DNA from: UBA830 sp002295635 | Lineage (GTDB): Bacteria; Pseudomonadota; Alphaproteobacteria; MPNO01; UBA830 | DNA length: 64,000 nucleotides | Reading direction: 5' to 3' | Assembly: GCA_002295635.1 (NCBI GenBank) | Contig: DBHK01000023.1 | Coordinates: 1 to 64,000, forward strand | Part shown: piece by piece, positions 1 through 8,543 of the stretch | How positions within the stretch are numbered: the first letter of the stretch is position 1 | How the letters are laid out: every line of letters begins with the position of its first letter | Notes under the pieces: model-generated | Databases searched by the model: none | Told to the model about the DNA's origin: nothing | Seen by the model: only the letters and a program-made list of their open reading frames with translations | Program-made: the position numbers and the translations under genes

Positions 1-1820
1 TCCACGGTCACCGATTTGGCGAGATTGCGAGGCTTATCAACGTCGGTACCTTTAAGTACGGCGACATGGTAGGCCAGAAGTTGTATCGGTATTGTATAAA
101 GGATCGGCGCCACATACGGGTCAACAGCAGGAAGCTCAATAGTCGCGGCCGCCATTCCGCCTAGTTTTTGAATACCTACAGCATCGGACAGGAAGATCAC
201 TCTCCCACCGCGTGCGATGACCTCCTGCATGTTGGAGGCCGTTTTCTCAAATAGTTCGTCCGACGGAGCGATGACGATCACCGGTACGTTTTCGTCGATT
301 AGCGCGATAGGACCGTGTTTCATCTCACCGGCGGCATATCCCTCAGCGTGAATATAAGAAATTTCCTTGAGTTTCAGGGCTCCCTCCAGCGCGATAGGAA
401 ACCCCGTACCGCGCCCGAGATAAAGTACGTCACGTGCTTCCACCACTTCTTGCGCTAGGCTTGCAATGGCGCCGTCGTGGTTGAGCACATCGTTTGAGCG
501 TGAAGGTACTTCAGTCAGTGCATGACACAGCGAAGCTTCCTGATCGTGGTCAATTTTTCCGCGTAAAGCCGCTAAGCCGATTACTAAACATGCCAGCGTC
601 GTTAACTGCGTGGTGAACGCTTTGGTCGACGCGACACCGATTTCGGGGCCTGCCTTGGTCAGGAGGACGGCATCGGACTCCCGCGCCATTGAGCTTTCCG
701 GGACGTTGACGATAGAGAGAGTGTGTTGATCGTGTTCTTTCGCATAACGCAACGCGGCCAAGGTATCGGCAGTCTCGCCAGACTGGGAAATGAATAGTGA
801 CAAGCCGCCTGTTTGCATTGTTACCGTCCGGTAACGGAATTCAGATGCAATATCGATATCGCACGGAACTCCGGCCACAGTTTCGAACCAGTACCGAGCG
901 ACCATACCCGCATGGTACGACGTACCGCAGGCGACAATGGTTATGCGCGGTATTTTGGTCAGGTCAAATGGTAACTTAGGCAGGATGACCGTCTCATTCC
1001 AAGGGTTGAGAATTGTCTGCAGGGTGTCACCGATTACGGCGGGTTGCTCATAGATTTCCTTAAGCATGAAGTGCGGAAAATTGCCCTTCCCGACGACCGC
1101 CCCAGAGGACGCAGTCTGCTGGATGTCGCGTTCCACGACGGCGTCGGTCTCATCATGGACCACGGCGCCTTCCGCCGTGATTTCCGCCCAGTCGCCTTCA
1201 TCTAGGTAGCTGATCTGCTGGGTCAGAGGCGCCAGCGCCAGCGCATCCGACCCGATATATATTGCACCCTCTCCGTATCCAATGGCGAGCGGGCTGCCGC
1301 GTCGGGCGGCGATCATCATGTCATCGTGACCAGCGAACAAGATAGCAAGTGCAAATGCACCTTCCAGCCGCTTGAGCGACGCTGCCACGGCTTCCGCCGG
1401 TGTCTTATCATCAGCAAGATAGCTGCTAATCAGGTGGACCACAGCCTCGGTATCAGTATCGGTTTGGAACTGATGGCCGGCCGCGGTCAGCTCACTACGG
1501 AGCTCCTGAAAGTTCTCAATAATACCGTTATGAACCAGGACGACGCGGTCGTCGGCGTGGGGATGCGCGTTGACGTCAGTCGGTGGGCCGTGTGTAGCCC
1601 AACGCGTATGCCCTATGCCAATCGTGCCCGAGAGGGGCTCTCCGTCGATTAGTGTCTCCAGGTTAATTATTTTGCCTTCGGTGCGTCGACGTTCGATTTT
1701 GCTGTCAACCAACGTTGCGATTCCAGCGGAGTCGTAGCCGCGGTATTCAAGCCGTTTCAGCCCGTCCAATAAAATTGGGACTGCATCCGCTTTACCGATA
1801 GTTCCAATGATTCCGCACAT
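1..1820 (-). CDS. glmS: glutamine-fructose-6-phosphate aminotransferase, 3' end clipped
   Basis: Converts fructose-6-phosphate plus glutamine to glucosamine-6-phosphate, the first step of UDP-GlcNAc synthesis, in the cytoplasm. The reading frame opens with ATG at 1820 and reads MCGIIGT, the N-terminal Cys2 being the glutaminase nucleophile after Met removal. It stays open to the window edge, where the C-terminus reads LAKSVTV followed by the first two bases (GA) of a Glu codon. This matches the usual family C-terminus ending SVTVE, so only the last base of that codon and the stop are probably missing (about 607 residues, normal length). N-terminal Ntn glutaminase domain is followed by two SIS domains. 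It lies 36 bases downstream of glmU on the same strand, so the two consecutive pathway enzymes are probably cotranscribed. Very secure. Confidence 0.97.
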   Translation of the reverse strand, partial: MCGIIGTIGKADAVPILLDGLKRLEYRGYDSAGIATLVDSKIERRRTEGKIINLETLIDGEPLSGTIGIGHTRWATHGPPTDVNAHPHADDRVVLVHNGIIENFQELRSELTAAGHQFQTDTDTEAVVHLISSYLADDKTPAEAVAASLKRLEGAFALAILFAGHDDMMIAARRGSPLAIGYGEGAIYIGSDALALAPLTQQISYLDEGDWAEITAEGAVVHDETDAVVERDIQQTASSGAVVGKGNFPHFMLKEIYEQPAVIGDTLQTILNPWNETVILPKLPFDLTKIPRITIVACGTSYHAGMVARYWFETVAGVPCDIDIASEFRYRTVTMQTGGLSLFISQSGETADTLAALRYAKEHDQHTLSIVNVPESSMARESDAVLLTKAGPEIGVASTKAFTTQLTTLACLVIGLAALRGKIDHDQEASLCHALTEVPSRSNDVLNHDGAIASLAQEVVEARDVLYLGRGTGFPIALEGALKLKEISYIHAEGYAAGEMKHGPIALIDENVPVIVIAPSDELFEKTASNMQEVIARGGRVIFLSDAVGIQKLGGMAAATIELPAVDPYVAPILYTIPIQLLAYHVAVLKGTDVDKPRNLAKSVTV

Positions 1821-1856
1821 AATCCGACCGTCTCAAACTTTCCCTGGCAGTTCCGC

Positions 1857-3218
1857 CTATTTCTTTTTGGCTGCATCTTTTTCGGACTGGCGCTTCTTTC
1901 TAAACGATGCTGCGCGACCATCGACGTTTTTCTGCCGCCCACGCGCCACCGAGAGAGCATCGGCTCCGACATCGCCGGTCACGACCGATCCAGCGCCAAC
2001 AATTGCACCCTCTCCGATCTTCAACGGCGCGACCAACGCGGAGTTGGAACCGATGAAAGCGCCGGCGCCAACATCGGTCTTATATTTAAAGAACCCGTCA
2101 TAATTACAAGTTATGGTACCGGCCCCGATGTTGGCGTAGGCACCAATCCGGGCATCGCCAATGTAGGTCAGATGATTGACCTTTGCTCCTTCCTCCACCA
2201 ATGCCGCCTTAATCTCGACAAAATTGCCTATAGAAACATCGTTTTCGATCCTAGTGCCTGGCCGCAATCGCGCAAACGGGCCGATGATCGCGCCCGATGC
2301 GACATCCGCTTCTTCGATATGACAGAAGGACCGAATCTCAACATTATCGGCGATCTTAACGCCTGGGCCCAAAAATACGTTTGGCGCTATAGAAACGTCG
2401 CGACCGATTTTTGTATCAGCGGAAAACCAAACGGTGCCCGGATCGGTCATAGTCACACCGTTTTCCATTGCGGTATTTCGGAGACGCTCCTGCATTTGGG
2501 CCTCGGCTTCAGCTAATTGCGCCCGGCTATTAACCCCTACTACTTCAGCCGGGTCAGTAGCTTCCATAACGGCGCAGTTAAGGCCCCGTTCGTGCGCAAT
2601 TTGAATAATATCCGTCAAATAGTATTCGCCGTTGGCGTTGTCGTTTTCCACCGCATCCAGCAAAGGGAATAGATATTCTCCGCGGATCACCATGATGCCC
2701 GCATTGCATAGGGCTAATTGGCGTTGGTGGTCGGTCGCGTCTCTGAACTCGACAATAGCTTTTAGCCCACCTCCGGATTCGGTGACCAGACGTCCATATT
2801 CTGCCGGGTCGTCTGGCCGGAAGCCGAGCACGACGAGGGCCGGATTATCGGCCGCACGCCGCGCCGACAGCATTTTTTGCATAGTTTCGGCAGTCAGTAG
2901 CGGCGTATCGCCAAACAGTATCAGGACGTCACCATCAAACCCTTCTATCGCTTCACGCGCCGCAAGAACGGCGTGACCGGTCCCCAACGCCTCAGTCTGG
3001 ATAGCGATATCTGCCGGCGCCACTGCGTCCGCTACCTCATCCATACCAGGGGCAAGAACGACGACTATTTTGTCGGGAGAGACCGCATCCAATTCTGACC
3101 GTATATGAGAAATCATTGGACGGTTCGCGATCGGGTGAAGAACCTTTGGCAGGTTCGACTCCATTCGCGTGCCCATACCAGCCGCCAGAATGATCGCAGC
3201 ACATGCTCCCGTGGTCAT
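1857..3218 (-). CDS. glmU: bifunctional GlmU: GlcN-1-P acetyltransferase / GlcNAc-1-P uridyltransferase
   Basis: Makes UDP-N-acetylglucosamine for peptidoglycan and lipid A. The 453-residue product has the nucleotidyltransferase signature LAAGMGTRM with the following LPKVLHP near the N-terminus, the FGDTPLL segment near residue 100, and a C-terminal left-handed beta-helix with hexapeptide repeats (IGPFARLRPG, then NFVEIK, NHLTYIGDA and IGAGTITCNYDG around residues 320-380) that forms the acetyltransferase domain. The tail is basic (RKKRQSEKDAAKKK), common in this family. Length is normal. Lies directly upstream of glmS in the same direction, supporting a glmU-glmS operon; the 134-base gap to the upstream DUF3108 gene probably holds the operon promoter, but I see no clear box pair there. 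Confidence 0.97.
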   Translation of the reverse strand: MTTGACAAIILAAGMGTRMESNLPKVLHPIANRPMISHIRSELDAVSPDKIVVVLAPGMDEVADAVAPADIAIQTEALGTGHAVLAAREAIEGFDGDVLILFGDTPLLTAETMQKMLSARRAADNPALVVLGFRPDDPAEYGRLVTESGGGLKAIVEFRDATDHQRQLALCNAGIMVIRGEYLFPLLDAVENDNANGEYYLTDIIQIAHERGLNCAVMEATDPAEVVGVNSRAQLAEAEAQMQERLRNTAMENGVTMTDPGTVWFSADTKIGRDVSIAPNVFLGPGVKIADNVEIRSFCHIEEADVASGAIIGPFARLRPGTRIENDVSIGNFVEIKAALVEEGAKVNHLTYIGDARIGAYANIGAGTITCNYDGFFKYKTDVGAGAFIGSNSALVAPLKIGEGAIVGAGSVVTGDVGADALSVARGRQKNVDGRAASFRKKRQSEKDAAKKK

Positions 3219-3352
3219 AGCGCCGGAAACCCGCTCAGTTTAAAATGCCCACGGGCGCGACATGGTACCTTCTCAAATCCGCCCGATCATAGAAACTTGC
3301 CACACTTGGGGGGTCTCCGCCAAGAGCTTAACCAAGTAGTTTTCTGAAATTT

Positions 3353-4189
3353 TCATTTCTTTTCAGTCGTTTCTGGATATTTGAGCCTCATCTTGTGTCC
3401 ATTCGAATTGACAGATGCCGCATTTAGGTGCGCGATGACAGACCCTAACGGCGTATCAGTTGTCAAACGCACCGGGACCGGCGGGACATGTGCGAAGGTT
3501 TTCGCCATCCAAACGCGGGCTGTACGTTCGCGATCATTCCAACCGGATTTATCTTCCTTTTTAAATCCAGCTTTTTTTGTGATTGTGACGCGGCAAGTCA
3601 CAGTTTCGCCAACATACGGGGTGTATCCACTGTACTGCAGTTTATCTCTGCCATCGGGTTTTGCGACCAAGTCGTAGCTTCTGCGACCGTCGAATACCGG
3701 CATCTTGGCCTCACAAGATTTGCCGTTGTCCATTTCTCGAATTATGCCCAAAATAGCCCCGGTCAGGTCTGTGACACCGCTGCGCATTTCAATCGGCACT
3801 CTATCTCGACCGTCACTTTCCGGCTCTGGTAAGATCCGATCGATTGTTGCAATTCCATCCGCAAACTTTAGATCTACGACCCGGTCTTGGCCGCGCCAAT
3901 TATTTCTCTGGCCTGCAACAATTGGACTGATCTTACTCTCAGAAAGCTCTCCATTAGAATAAGCTTTCATCCACCAAGGAAACATCCGGCCTATCAATCC
4001 AACAGACTCGGCCTTCGCAGTAAATTTATAGGCTGAGCTTTTAAGACTAATATCCACAGTCAGGTCTACTACGTTAAAACCTCCGAAATATATTTTGTAG
4101 AATAGTTTGACATCTCGCGTGGTCGCGCCTGCAGGGTTCGCCAACAATACGACAATAAAAAATGTGAGCAGGAAATTTCTGGCTCTCAT
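3353..4189 (-). CDS. exported DUF3108 domain protein
   Basis: A 278-residue protein with a clear Sec signal peptide: basic MRAR start, hydrophobic run to about residue 18, and an AGA-T cleavage region near residue 23. The mature part resembles DUF3108 proteins, predicted beta-rich periplasmic proteins (YKIYFGGFNV motif near the start, then a MWWMKAYSNG-like segment written here as FPWWMKAYSNG, and a C-terminal PVRLTTDTPLGSV segment). The function of the family is unknown; an envelope role is inferred from export only. The gene is on the same strand as glmU but 134 bases upstream. No strong ribosome binding site precedes the ATG. It is divergent from the tRNA-Val promoter. Confidence 0.85.
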   Translation of the reverse strand: MRARNFLLTFFIVVLLANPAGATTRDVKLFYKIYFGGFNVVDLTVDISLKSSAYKFTAKAESVGLIGRMFPWWMKAYSNGELSESKISPIVAGQRNNWRGQDRVVDLKFADGIATIDRILPEPESDGRDRVPIEMRSGVTDLTGAILGIIREMDNGKSCEAKMPVFDGRRSYDLVAKPDGRDKLQYSGYTPYVGETVTCRVTITKKAGFKKEDKSGWNDRERTARVWMAKTFAHVPPVPVRLTTDTPLGSVIAHLNAASVNSNGHKMRLKYPETTEKK

Positions 4190-4260
4190 ATTTGGCGTCC
4201 GTTTCGATTTAAATCGAAGTTCTCTAGGATATTACATAGAAATGTGGTGTTCGGGTCGCG

Positions 4261-4289
4261 TTGACAAGCCCCCATCTCCCACCTTATAA
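4261..4289 (+). promoter_or_regulatory. sigma70-type promoter of tRNA-Val
   Basis: A perfect -35 hexamer TTGACA (4261-4266), a 17-base spacer and a -10 TTATAA (4284-4289). The tRNA begins 15 bases after the -10 element, so transcription should start a few bases before the mature 5' end, typical of stable RNA genes. The region after the -10 is G+C rich (CCCGGCCGG), which could act as a stringent-type discriminator. Confidence 0.8.
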
Positions 4290-4303
4290 GCCCGGCCGGT
4301 TCC

Positions 4304-4378
4304 GGGCGCGTAGCTCAGCGGGAGAGCACTCGCCTCACACGCGAGGGGTCGCTGGTTCAATCCCAGCCGCGCCCACCA
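4304..4378 (+). tRNA. tRNA-Val (CAC)
   Basis: A 75-nt cloverleaf: acceptor stem GGGCGCG (4304-4310) pairs with CGCGCCC (4368-4374), discriminator A, and CCA is encoded (4376-4378). D arm GCTC/GAGC, anticodon stem CTCGC/GCGAG around the loop CTCACAC with anticodon CAC, and T arm GCTGG-TTCAATC-CCAGC. All stems are perfectly paired. It marks the left border of the accessory catabolic genes; I found no second copy of its 3' end that would indicate an att duplication. Confidence 0.97.
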
Positions 4379-4586
4379 TACCGTTTCATCCAGAGTAGAT
4401 GTTACCCCGGAGCACAAAGATTCCAAGAGACTTCATACCGCTTTTTTCTCCTTACCGGCGCAGTGGCTAGAAGTACCGTCCATGACGAACGGATAAGGCT
4501 TGTAGAGCCTGAGTATCTATCAAGTTGCAATTTTTTCGGGGTGATGGAAAAATATATTCTGTTTCTGCAATTTGGGAGGGAAACCC

Positions 4587-5720
4587 ATGAGTCCTGATTC
4601 TAATTCCGGGCCTGCGCTGATCGGGATAGAACCCACGATCTACCCCGAAAACGATCTCACGCAGCGGCCGCTGACCCGAGCGAAGTTCCTCAAAAACACA
4701 TGGTATGTGGCTATGCCATCAGAGGAACTGAAGGACGGCGAAATCGTTCACCGTACGATTCTCAATTTGCCAGTTGCATTTTACCGGAAGGAAAAGGGTG
4801 GCATCGCGGCTATCAGGGATATGTGCCCGCATCGGCAGGTACCTCTCTCGATGGGCACCCTGCACTCCGGCGACCGGGTACAGTGCATTTATCACGGCCT
4901 CCAGTTCGGGGCTGACGGCAAATGCATACACAATCCGCACGGTAGTCAGAAAATTTCGGCTGCCCTGCACCTGCCGGCCTATCCGGTGGTCGAGAAACAC
5001 CGGTTGCTGTGGATCTGGATGGGCGAAAAGCCGGCCGATATCGATAAAATTCCGGATTACAGCTGCATCGACGACAGCCCGGAGCTCCACATCACGGAGT
5101 TTGGGTATCTGAGCGCGAAATGTCACTACGGACTGATGATCGACAACCTGCTAGATCTCAGTCACATCTGCTTTACTCATGCCGGCATCCTCGGCAATCC
5201 GGATACCGCGGAAACCGATCCGGACGTCACCGTCGAGGGCGACACCGTCACCGTGTCCCGTTATTCCGAGGATGCGGAAACGCCCGGCATGATCAAAATG
5301 TTCACCGACGATCCTGAACTTCAGGCCCGAGGTAAACAGTGGACAGCGATCACGTGGTACCCTGCATCGAACTTGATACTCAATTTTGGCGCCACCAAGA
5401 TCGGTGAGCCTAGGGAAAACGGTACCGGCTACATGGCGCTCCACTGGCTGACCCCAGAAACCGACCGTACGACGCATTACTATTATTGCGCCGCACGCTG
5501 GAATGTGCAGACCGACGATGCACGCAACAAGGAAATTCGCGAACTGATCTACAAGATGCGGACCTTCGCCTTTGCCGACCAAGACATGCCGGTAATCGCG
5601 GCCCAGCAAGTAGCGCAGGATTCTCTCAATCATGAGCCGAACCCGGCGAAACTCAGTATCGATGCGGGGCCCAATGCATACGAAAAGATCCTAAACCGGT
5701 TGATAGCGGAAGAGAGCTGA
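4587..5720 (+). CDS. Rieske [2Fe-2S] oxygenase alpha subunit, VanA-like
   Basis: Terminal oxygenase of a Rieske non-heme iron system; the family hydroxylates or O-demethylates aromatic acids using electrons from a separate reductase. The Rieske ligands are C80-x-H82 (DMCPHR) and C100-x2-H103 (CIYHG). The mononuclear iron site is in DNLLDLSH...TH (H193, H198) with a late Asp in the DQDMPV segment near residue 333. The NLLDLSH spacing is that of the vanillate O-demethylase group rather than of the phthalate group found elsewhere in this window. The ATG at 4587 is preceded by GGGAGGG six bases upstream and is preferred over an in-frame TTG at 4572. 377 residues, normal length. Stands alone on the plus strand with no reductase next to it; substrate unknown. 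Confidence 0.88.
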   Translation: MSPDSNSGPALIGIEPTIYPENDLTQRPLTRAKFLKNTWYVAMPSEELKDGEIVHRTILNLPVAFYRKEKGGIAAIRDMCPHRQVPLSMGTLHSGDRVQCIYHGLQFGADGKCIHNPHGSQKISAALHLPAYPVVEKHRLLWIWMGEKPADIDKIPDYSCIDDSPELHITEFGYLSAKCHYGLMIDNLLDLSHICFTHAGILGNPDTAETDPDVTVEGDTVTVSRYSEDAETPGMIKMFTDDPELQARGKQWTAITWYPASNLILNFGATKIGEPRENGTGYMALHWLTPETDRTTHYYYCAARWNVQTDDARNKEIRELIYKMRTFAFADQDMPVIAAQQVAQDSLNHEPNPAKLSIDAGPNAYEKILNRLIAEES

Positions 5721-5721
5721 C

Positions 5722-6075
5722 CCGATCTGAAATAGTCAGAAATCGTACTAGGTAATGGGGGAGACCCTGTTACCAAGCCATCTGGTTTGCCGGACAAATT
5801 GCCGTTGGATTTATAATAGGCATCGCAACTCACGACCATTCCATTACGGTCGAACTGCCAGAGATCAAGCCCAAGCCATTCGAGCCGATCACCGTTGGAT
5901 AAGGTTCCTGTGATGTGCCATTCCTTCCGTTCGCTGTTCCCTTATCAAGGTAGTGCTGACGGAATCCGTTCCCATAAAAAAAATTCGCATTGAAAACCCA
6001 GGTGCCGTCATAGGTCTCTTCAGCTAGGATAATTTTTGTTACCTTTCCAAGGAATCTGGAACTGTCCAATAGCAT
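5722..6075 (-). pseudogene. frameshifted relic of an unrecognised small protein gene
   Basis: From an ATG at 6075 the minus strand reads a protein-like sequence (segments TYDGTWVFNANFFYGNG and QEPYPTVIGSNGLGL). That frame then stops at 5830 shortly after losing sense. A second frame resumes the same character from about 5875, reading LDLWQFDRNGMVVSCDAYYK, and runs on without its own start into the end of the neighbouring Rieske gene. Joining them requires a single-base deletion near 5870-5880. I do not recognise the family; it has the flavour of a small alpha+beta barrel or lipocalin-like protein, but that is a guess. The rest of the 563-base gap up to the next gene, about 6076-6283, shows no coding signal and presumably holds the promoter of the downstream oxygenase. 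Confidence 0.5.
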
Positions 6076-6283
6076 GATATCTCTTAATGTCGATCAGAAA
6101 GCTTGTTTTAACTCCGAACGGTCTCTCCCTAACGGTGAGAATATCCTCTTAGTGACTTCCGAAAGAGTTCGCGACCGCCTAATATTTGACGCAACTTGAT
6201 TCTTAGGCAAAGAGAAAATCAACTCTCAAATTTGGCGAATTAACCCCGAACTCCGACACTGGTTAATAGACAGAAAGTAGATT

Positions 6284-7567
6284 TTGCTACCCAACGAAAG
6301 AAATAAATCTCTTACGGAAACCGGCCCCGACACCCCAATGGGGAAGCTGTTCCGCTGCTACTGGATACCATTTCTGTTATCAGACGAGGTCGCTGAAAGA
6401 GACTGTCCTCCAGTACGTGTGACGCTTTTGTCAGAAAAACTGATCGCCTTCCGGGATAGCAACGGTGAGATCGGACTGATCGAAGAGTTCTGTGCACACC
6501 GACGTGTATCGTTGTGGTTTGGGCGTAATGAGGAAGGCGGTATTCGTTGCCCCTATCACGGCTGGAAATTCGACGTAACTGGCAAGTGCTTGGAGATCCC
6601 CTCGGAACCAGACGATAGTAAATTCCGATTAGAGGTTTCTCTCACCTCTTACCCTTGTGTTGAGCGCGGTGGCATTATTTGGACATATATGGGAGCACCG
6701 GAAAATAGGCCTGAACAGCCGGCTTTCGAGTGGATAACCGTACCGGAGAGCCAGCGCTATCACACTAAACGCTTGCAGGATTCGAACTACCTACAGGCTT
6801 TAGAAGGTGGCATCGACTCGAGTCATGTAGGGTTTCTCCACGCCGGCGAGCTACGAAGCGATCCCTTGCATCACGGCTCCAAAGGTTCAGATTATCATAT
6901 ATCCGATCTTAAGCCTCGCTTCGAAGTAAAGGAAACCGACGGCGGACTGAATATGGGTGTGCGGCGTAATGCGGGCACGGACAAATTCTATTGGCGCATA
7001 ACACCCTGGATTATGCCCTGGTATACTATCGTTCCGCCCTACGGAGATAACCCACTTCACGGTCACGCGTGGGTTCCTATCGATGACCAGACATGTTTTG
7101 CGTGGACGTTTTCCTATCATCCAAGTCGGCCGCTGAACGAGCTTGAGTTATCCGTCATGACCGAGGGCGGTAGCCTGCATGTAACGCAAATCCCGGGCAC
7201 CTTTCGCCCGGTCGCCAATAAAGATAATGATTATTATATCGATCGCGAGGCTCAAACGGCTGGCACCTCACCTAGCGGCGTCAAAGGGATCGCCATGCAG
7301 GACGCCGCAATCCAAGAAAGTATGGGAGTGATTGCTAACCGATCGCGTGAAAATTTAGTCCTGACCGACCGCGGGATCACCCAGACACGTCGACAGCTTC
7401 TCAAAGCGGCCGAAAACATAGTACTAGGGATTCCACCTCCGGGACTGGATCCAGAAGCACAGGCAGTTCGGTCTGCATCATTTGAACTAGAACGAGAGAT
7501 TCCATTTGACAAAGCGCCGGGCGAGCCGACAAAAGTCAAAAAGGGCGTTGCCCATACCTCAATCTAA
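6284..7567 (+). CDS. Rieske oxygenase alpha subunit, phthalate 4,5-dioxygenase-like (TTG start)
   Basis: Full-length (427 aa) Rieske terminal oxygenase of the phthalate 4,5-dioxygenase (Pht3/OphA2) type: N-terminal TPMGKLFRCYW, conserved DCPPVRV, Rieske ligands C70-x-H72 and C89-x2-H92 (RCPYHGW), and iron ligands D178, H181, H186 in GGIDSSHVGFLH. The start is TTG at 6284: from that codon the first 190 residues align without a gap to the paralogue at 16537, which has an ATG at the corresponding residue. The stop overlaps a downstream ATG (TAATG), tying it to the diol dehydrogenase gene. Probably hydroxylates an aromatic carboxylate; the exact substrate cannot be told from sequence, and no reductase gene is adjacent. 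Confidence 0.9.
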   Translation: MLPNERNKSLTETGPDTPMGKLFRCYWIPFLLSDEVAERDCPPVRVTLLSEKLIAFRDSNGEIGLIEEFCAHRRVSLWFGRNEEGGIRCPYHGWKFDVTGKCLEIPSEPDDSKFRLEVSLTSYPCVERGGIIWTYMGAPENRPEQPAFEWITVPESQRYHTKRLQDSNYLQALEGGIDSSHVGFLHAGELRSDPLHHGSKGSDYHISDLKPRFEVKETDGGLNMGVRRNAGTDKFYWRITPWIMPWYTIVPPYGDNPLHGHAWVPIDDQTCFAWTFSYHPSRPLNELELSVMTEGGSLHVTQIPGTFRPVANKDNDYYIDREAQTAGTSPSGVKGIAMQDAAIQESMGVIANRSRENLVLTDRGITQTRRQLLKAAENIVLGIPPPGLDPEAQAVRSASFELEREIPFDKAPGEPTKVKKGVAHTSI

Positions 7568-7581
7568 TGCAAAGGAAAAAA

Positions 7582-8412
7582 ATGCAAACCGACGAACTCG
7601 ACCACCGCGCAGCCGGAGCACTCAGGTTTCAAGATAAGGTCTGCATAATAACGGGCGCGGGCCAAGGTATAGGCCGGGCGACAGCACGGCGACTGGGTCA
7701 GGAAGGTGGAAAAATTGTCGTTGCCGACAGGATTGAGGAAACGGCTACCCGCACCACTGATGAGTTACAGGAATACGGTGTAGAAGCGATCAAAGTAGTT
7801 ATAGACCTCAGCACCTACGAAGGTTCAGAAATTCTTGTGGCGGAGACCATAACAGCTTTTGGGAGGGTCGACGTTCTAGTCAACAATGTAGGCGGCACTA
7901 TCTGGATGAAGCCATTCCACCTTTACACGCCAGAAGAGATAGAGATGGAACTGGAGCGCTCTTTGATGCCAACACTTTGGGGTTGCCGCGCTGTCTTACC
8001 GGTAATGATGGAGCAAAAATCAGGTGCAATCGTCAATCTGGGATCCCAGTCGGTGCGGGGGCTTTATCGTCTGCCTTACGCTTCGAGTAAGGGTGGGATA
8101 CTTGCACTTGGAAAAGTGCTAGCGATGGAGTACGGGAAGTATGGCATCCGCGTAAACACGATGTCGCCCGGCGGCACGGATATTCCGGATCGTGTGACCG
8201 AGCGTTCTTTCATTCGCCCTGGTGTAATTGCGGAAGATCCAGATCAGGCGGACACTTTCCGTCGGGAGATGATTGACGATATCACTAATCAGCAAGCCAT
8301 AAAGCGACGAGGCACACCAGAAGAGCAGGCAGCTGCGATAGCTTTCTTGGCGTCTGAAGACGCAAGCTTCATAACCGGTGATAATATTAACTGTAGCGGC
8401 GGGCAGTCCTAA
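7582..8412 (+). CDS. SDR dehydrogenase resembling BenD cis-dihydrodiol carboxylate dehydrogenase
   Basis: NAD(P)-dependent short-chain dehydrogenase: cofactor motif TGAGQGIG (residues 24-31), NNVGG at about 101-105, and catalytic Ser155, Tyr166, Lys170 (YASSK). The stretch NNVGGTIWMKPF is strikingly like BenD/XylL, which oxidise and decarboxylate cis-diol carboxylates made by Rieske dioxygenases; that fits its position behind a Rieske gene. Two starts are possible: an ATG at 7567 that overlaps the preceding stop, and an ATG at 7582 with AAGGA five bases upstream. I prefer 7582 (276 aa). Inferred role: rearomatisation of the Rieske product. Ends in convergent orientation to aroE, with a 130-base gap in which I see only a weak inverted repeat (AGCGCG/CGCGCT). 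Confidence 0.88.
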   Translation: MQTDELDHRAAGALRFQDKVCIITGAGQGIGRATARRLGQEGGKIVVADRIEETATRTTDELQEYGVEAIKVVIDLSTYEGSEILVAETITAFGRVDVLVNNVGGTIWMKPFHLYTPEEIEMELERSLMPTLWGCRAVLPVMMEQKSGAIVNLGSQSVRGLYRLPYASSKGGILALGKVLAMEYGKYGIRVNTMSPGGTDIPDRVTERSFIRPGVIAEDPDQADTFRREMIDDITNQQAIKRRGTPEEQAAAIAFLASEDASFITGDNINCSGGQS

Positions 8413-8543
8413 GTAGTGATTCGAAGTGGTGGGTTTCCTCGGCGGTAGCGCGTTTAAACTCCCTCGCGCTCAAAGAGCCGAAGAGTCTCGAATTCAAGAT
8501 GATCTTTTTAAAAAACGCTCTACTGATAGCCTCCAATCGGACT

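Noticed and set aside
4304..4378. tRNA-Val as an attachment site of an integrated element
   Set aside because: No integrase in the window and no repeated copy of the tRNA 3' end found to the right; kept only as a synteny question.
5151..5633. 160-codon minus-strand frame opposite the VanA-like Rieske gene
   Set aside because: Antisense of a gene whose cluster ligands are intact; no start signal and no recognisable motif.
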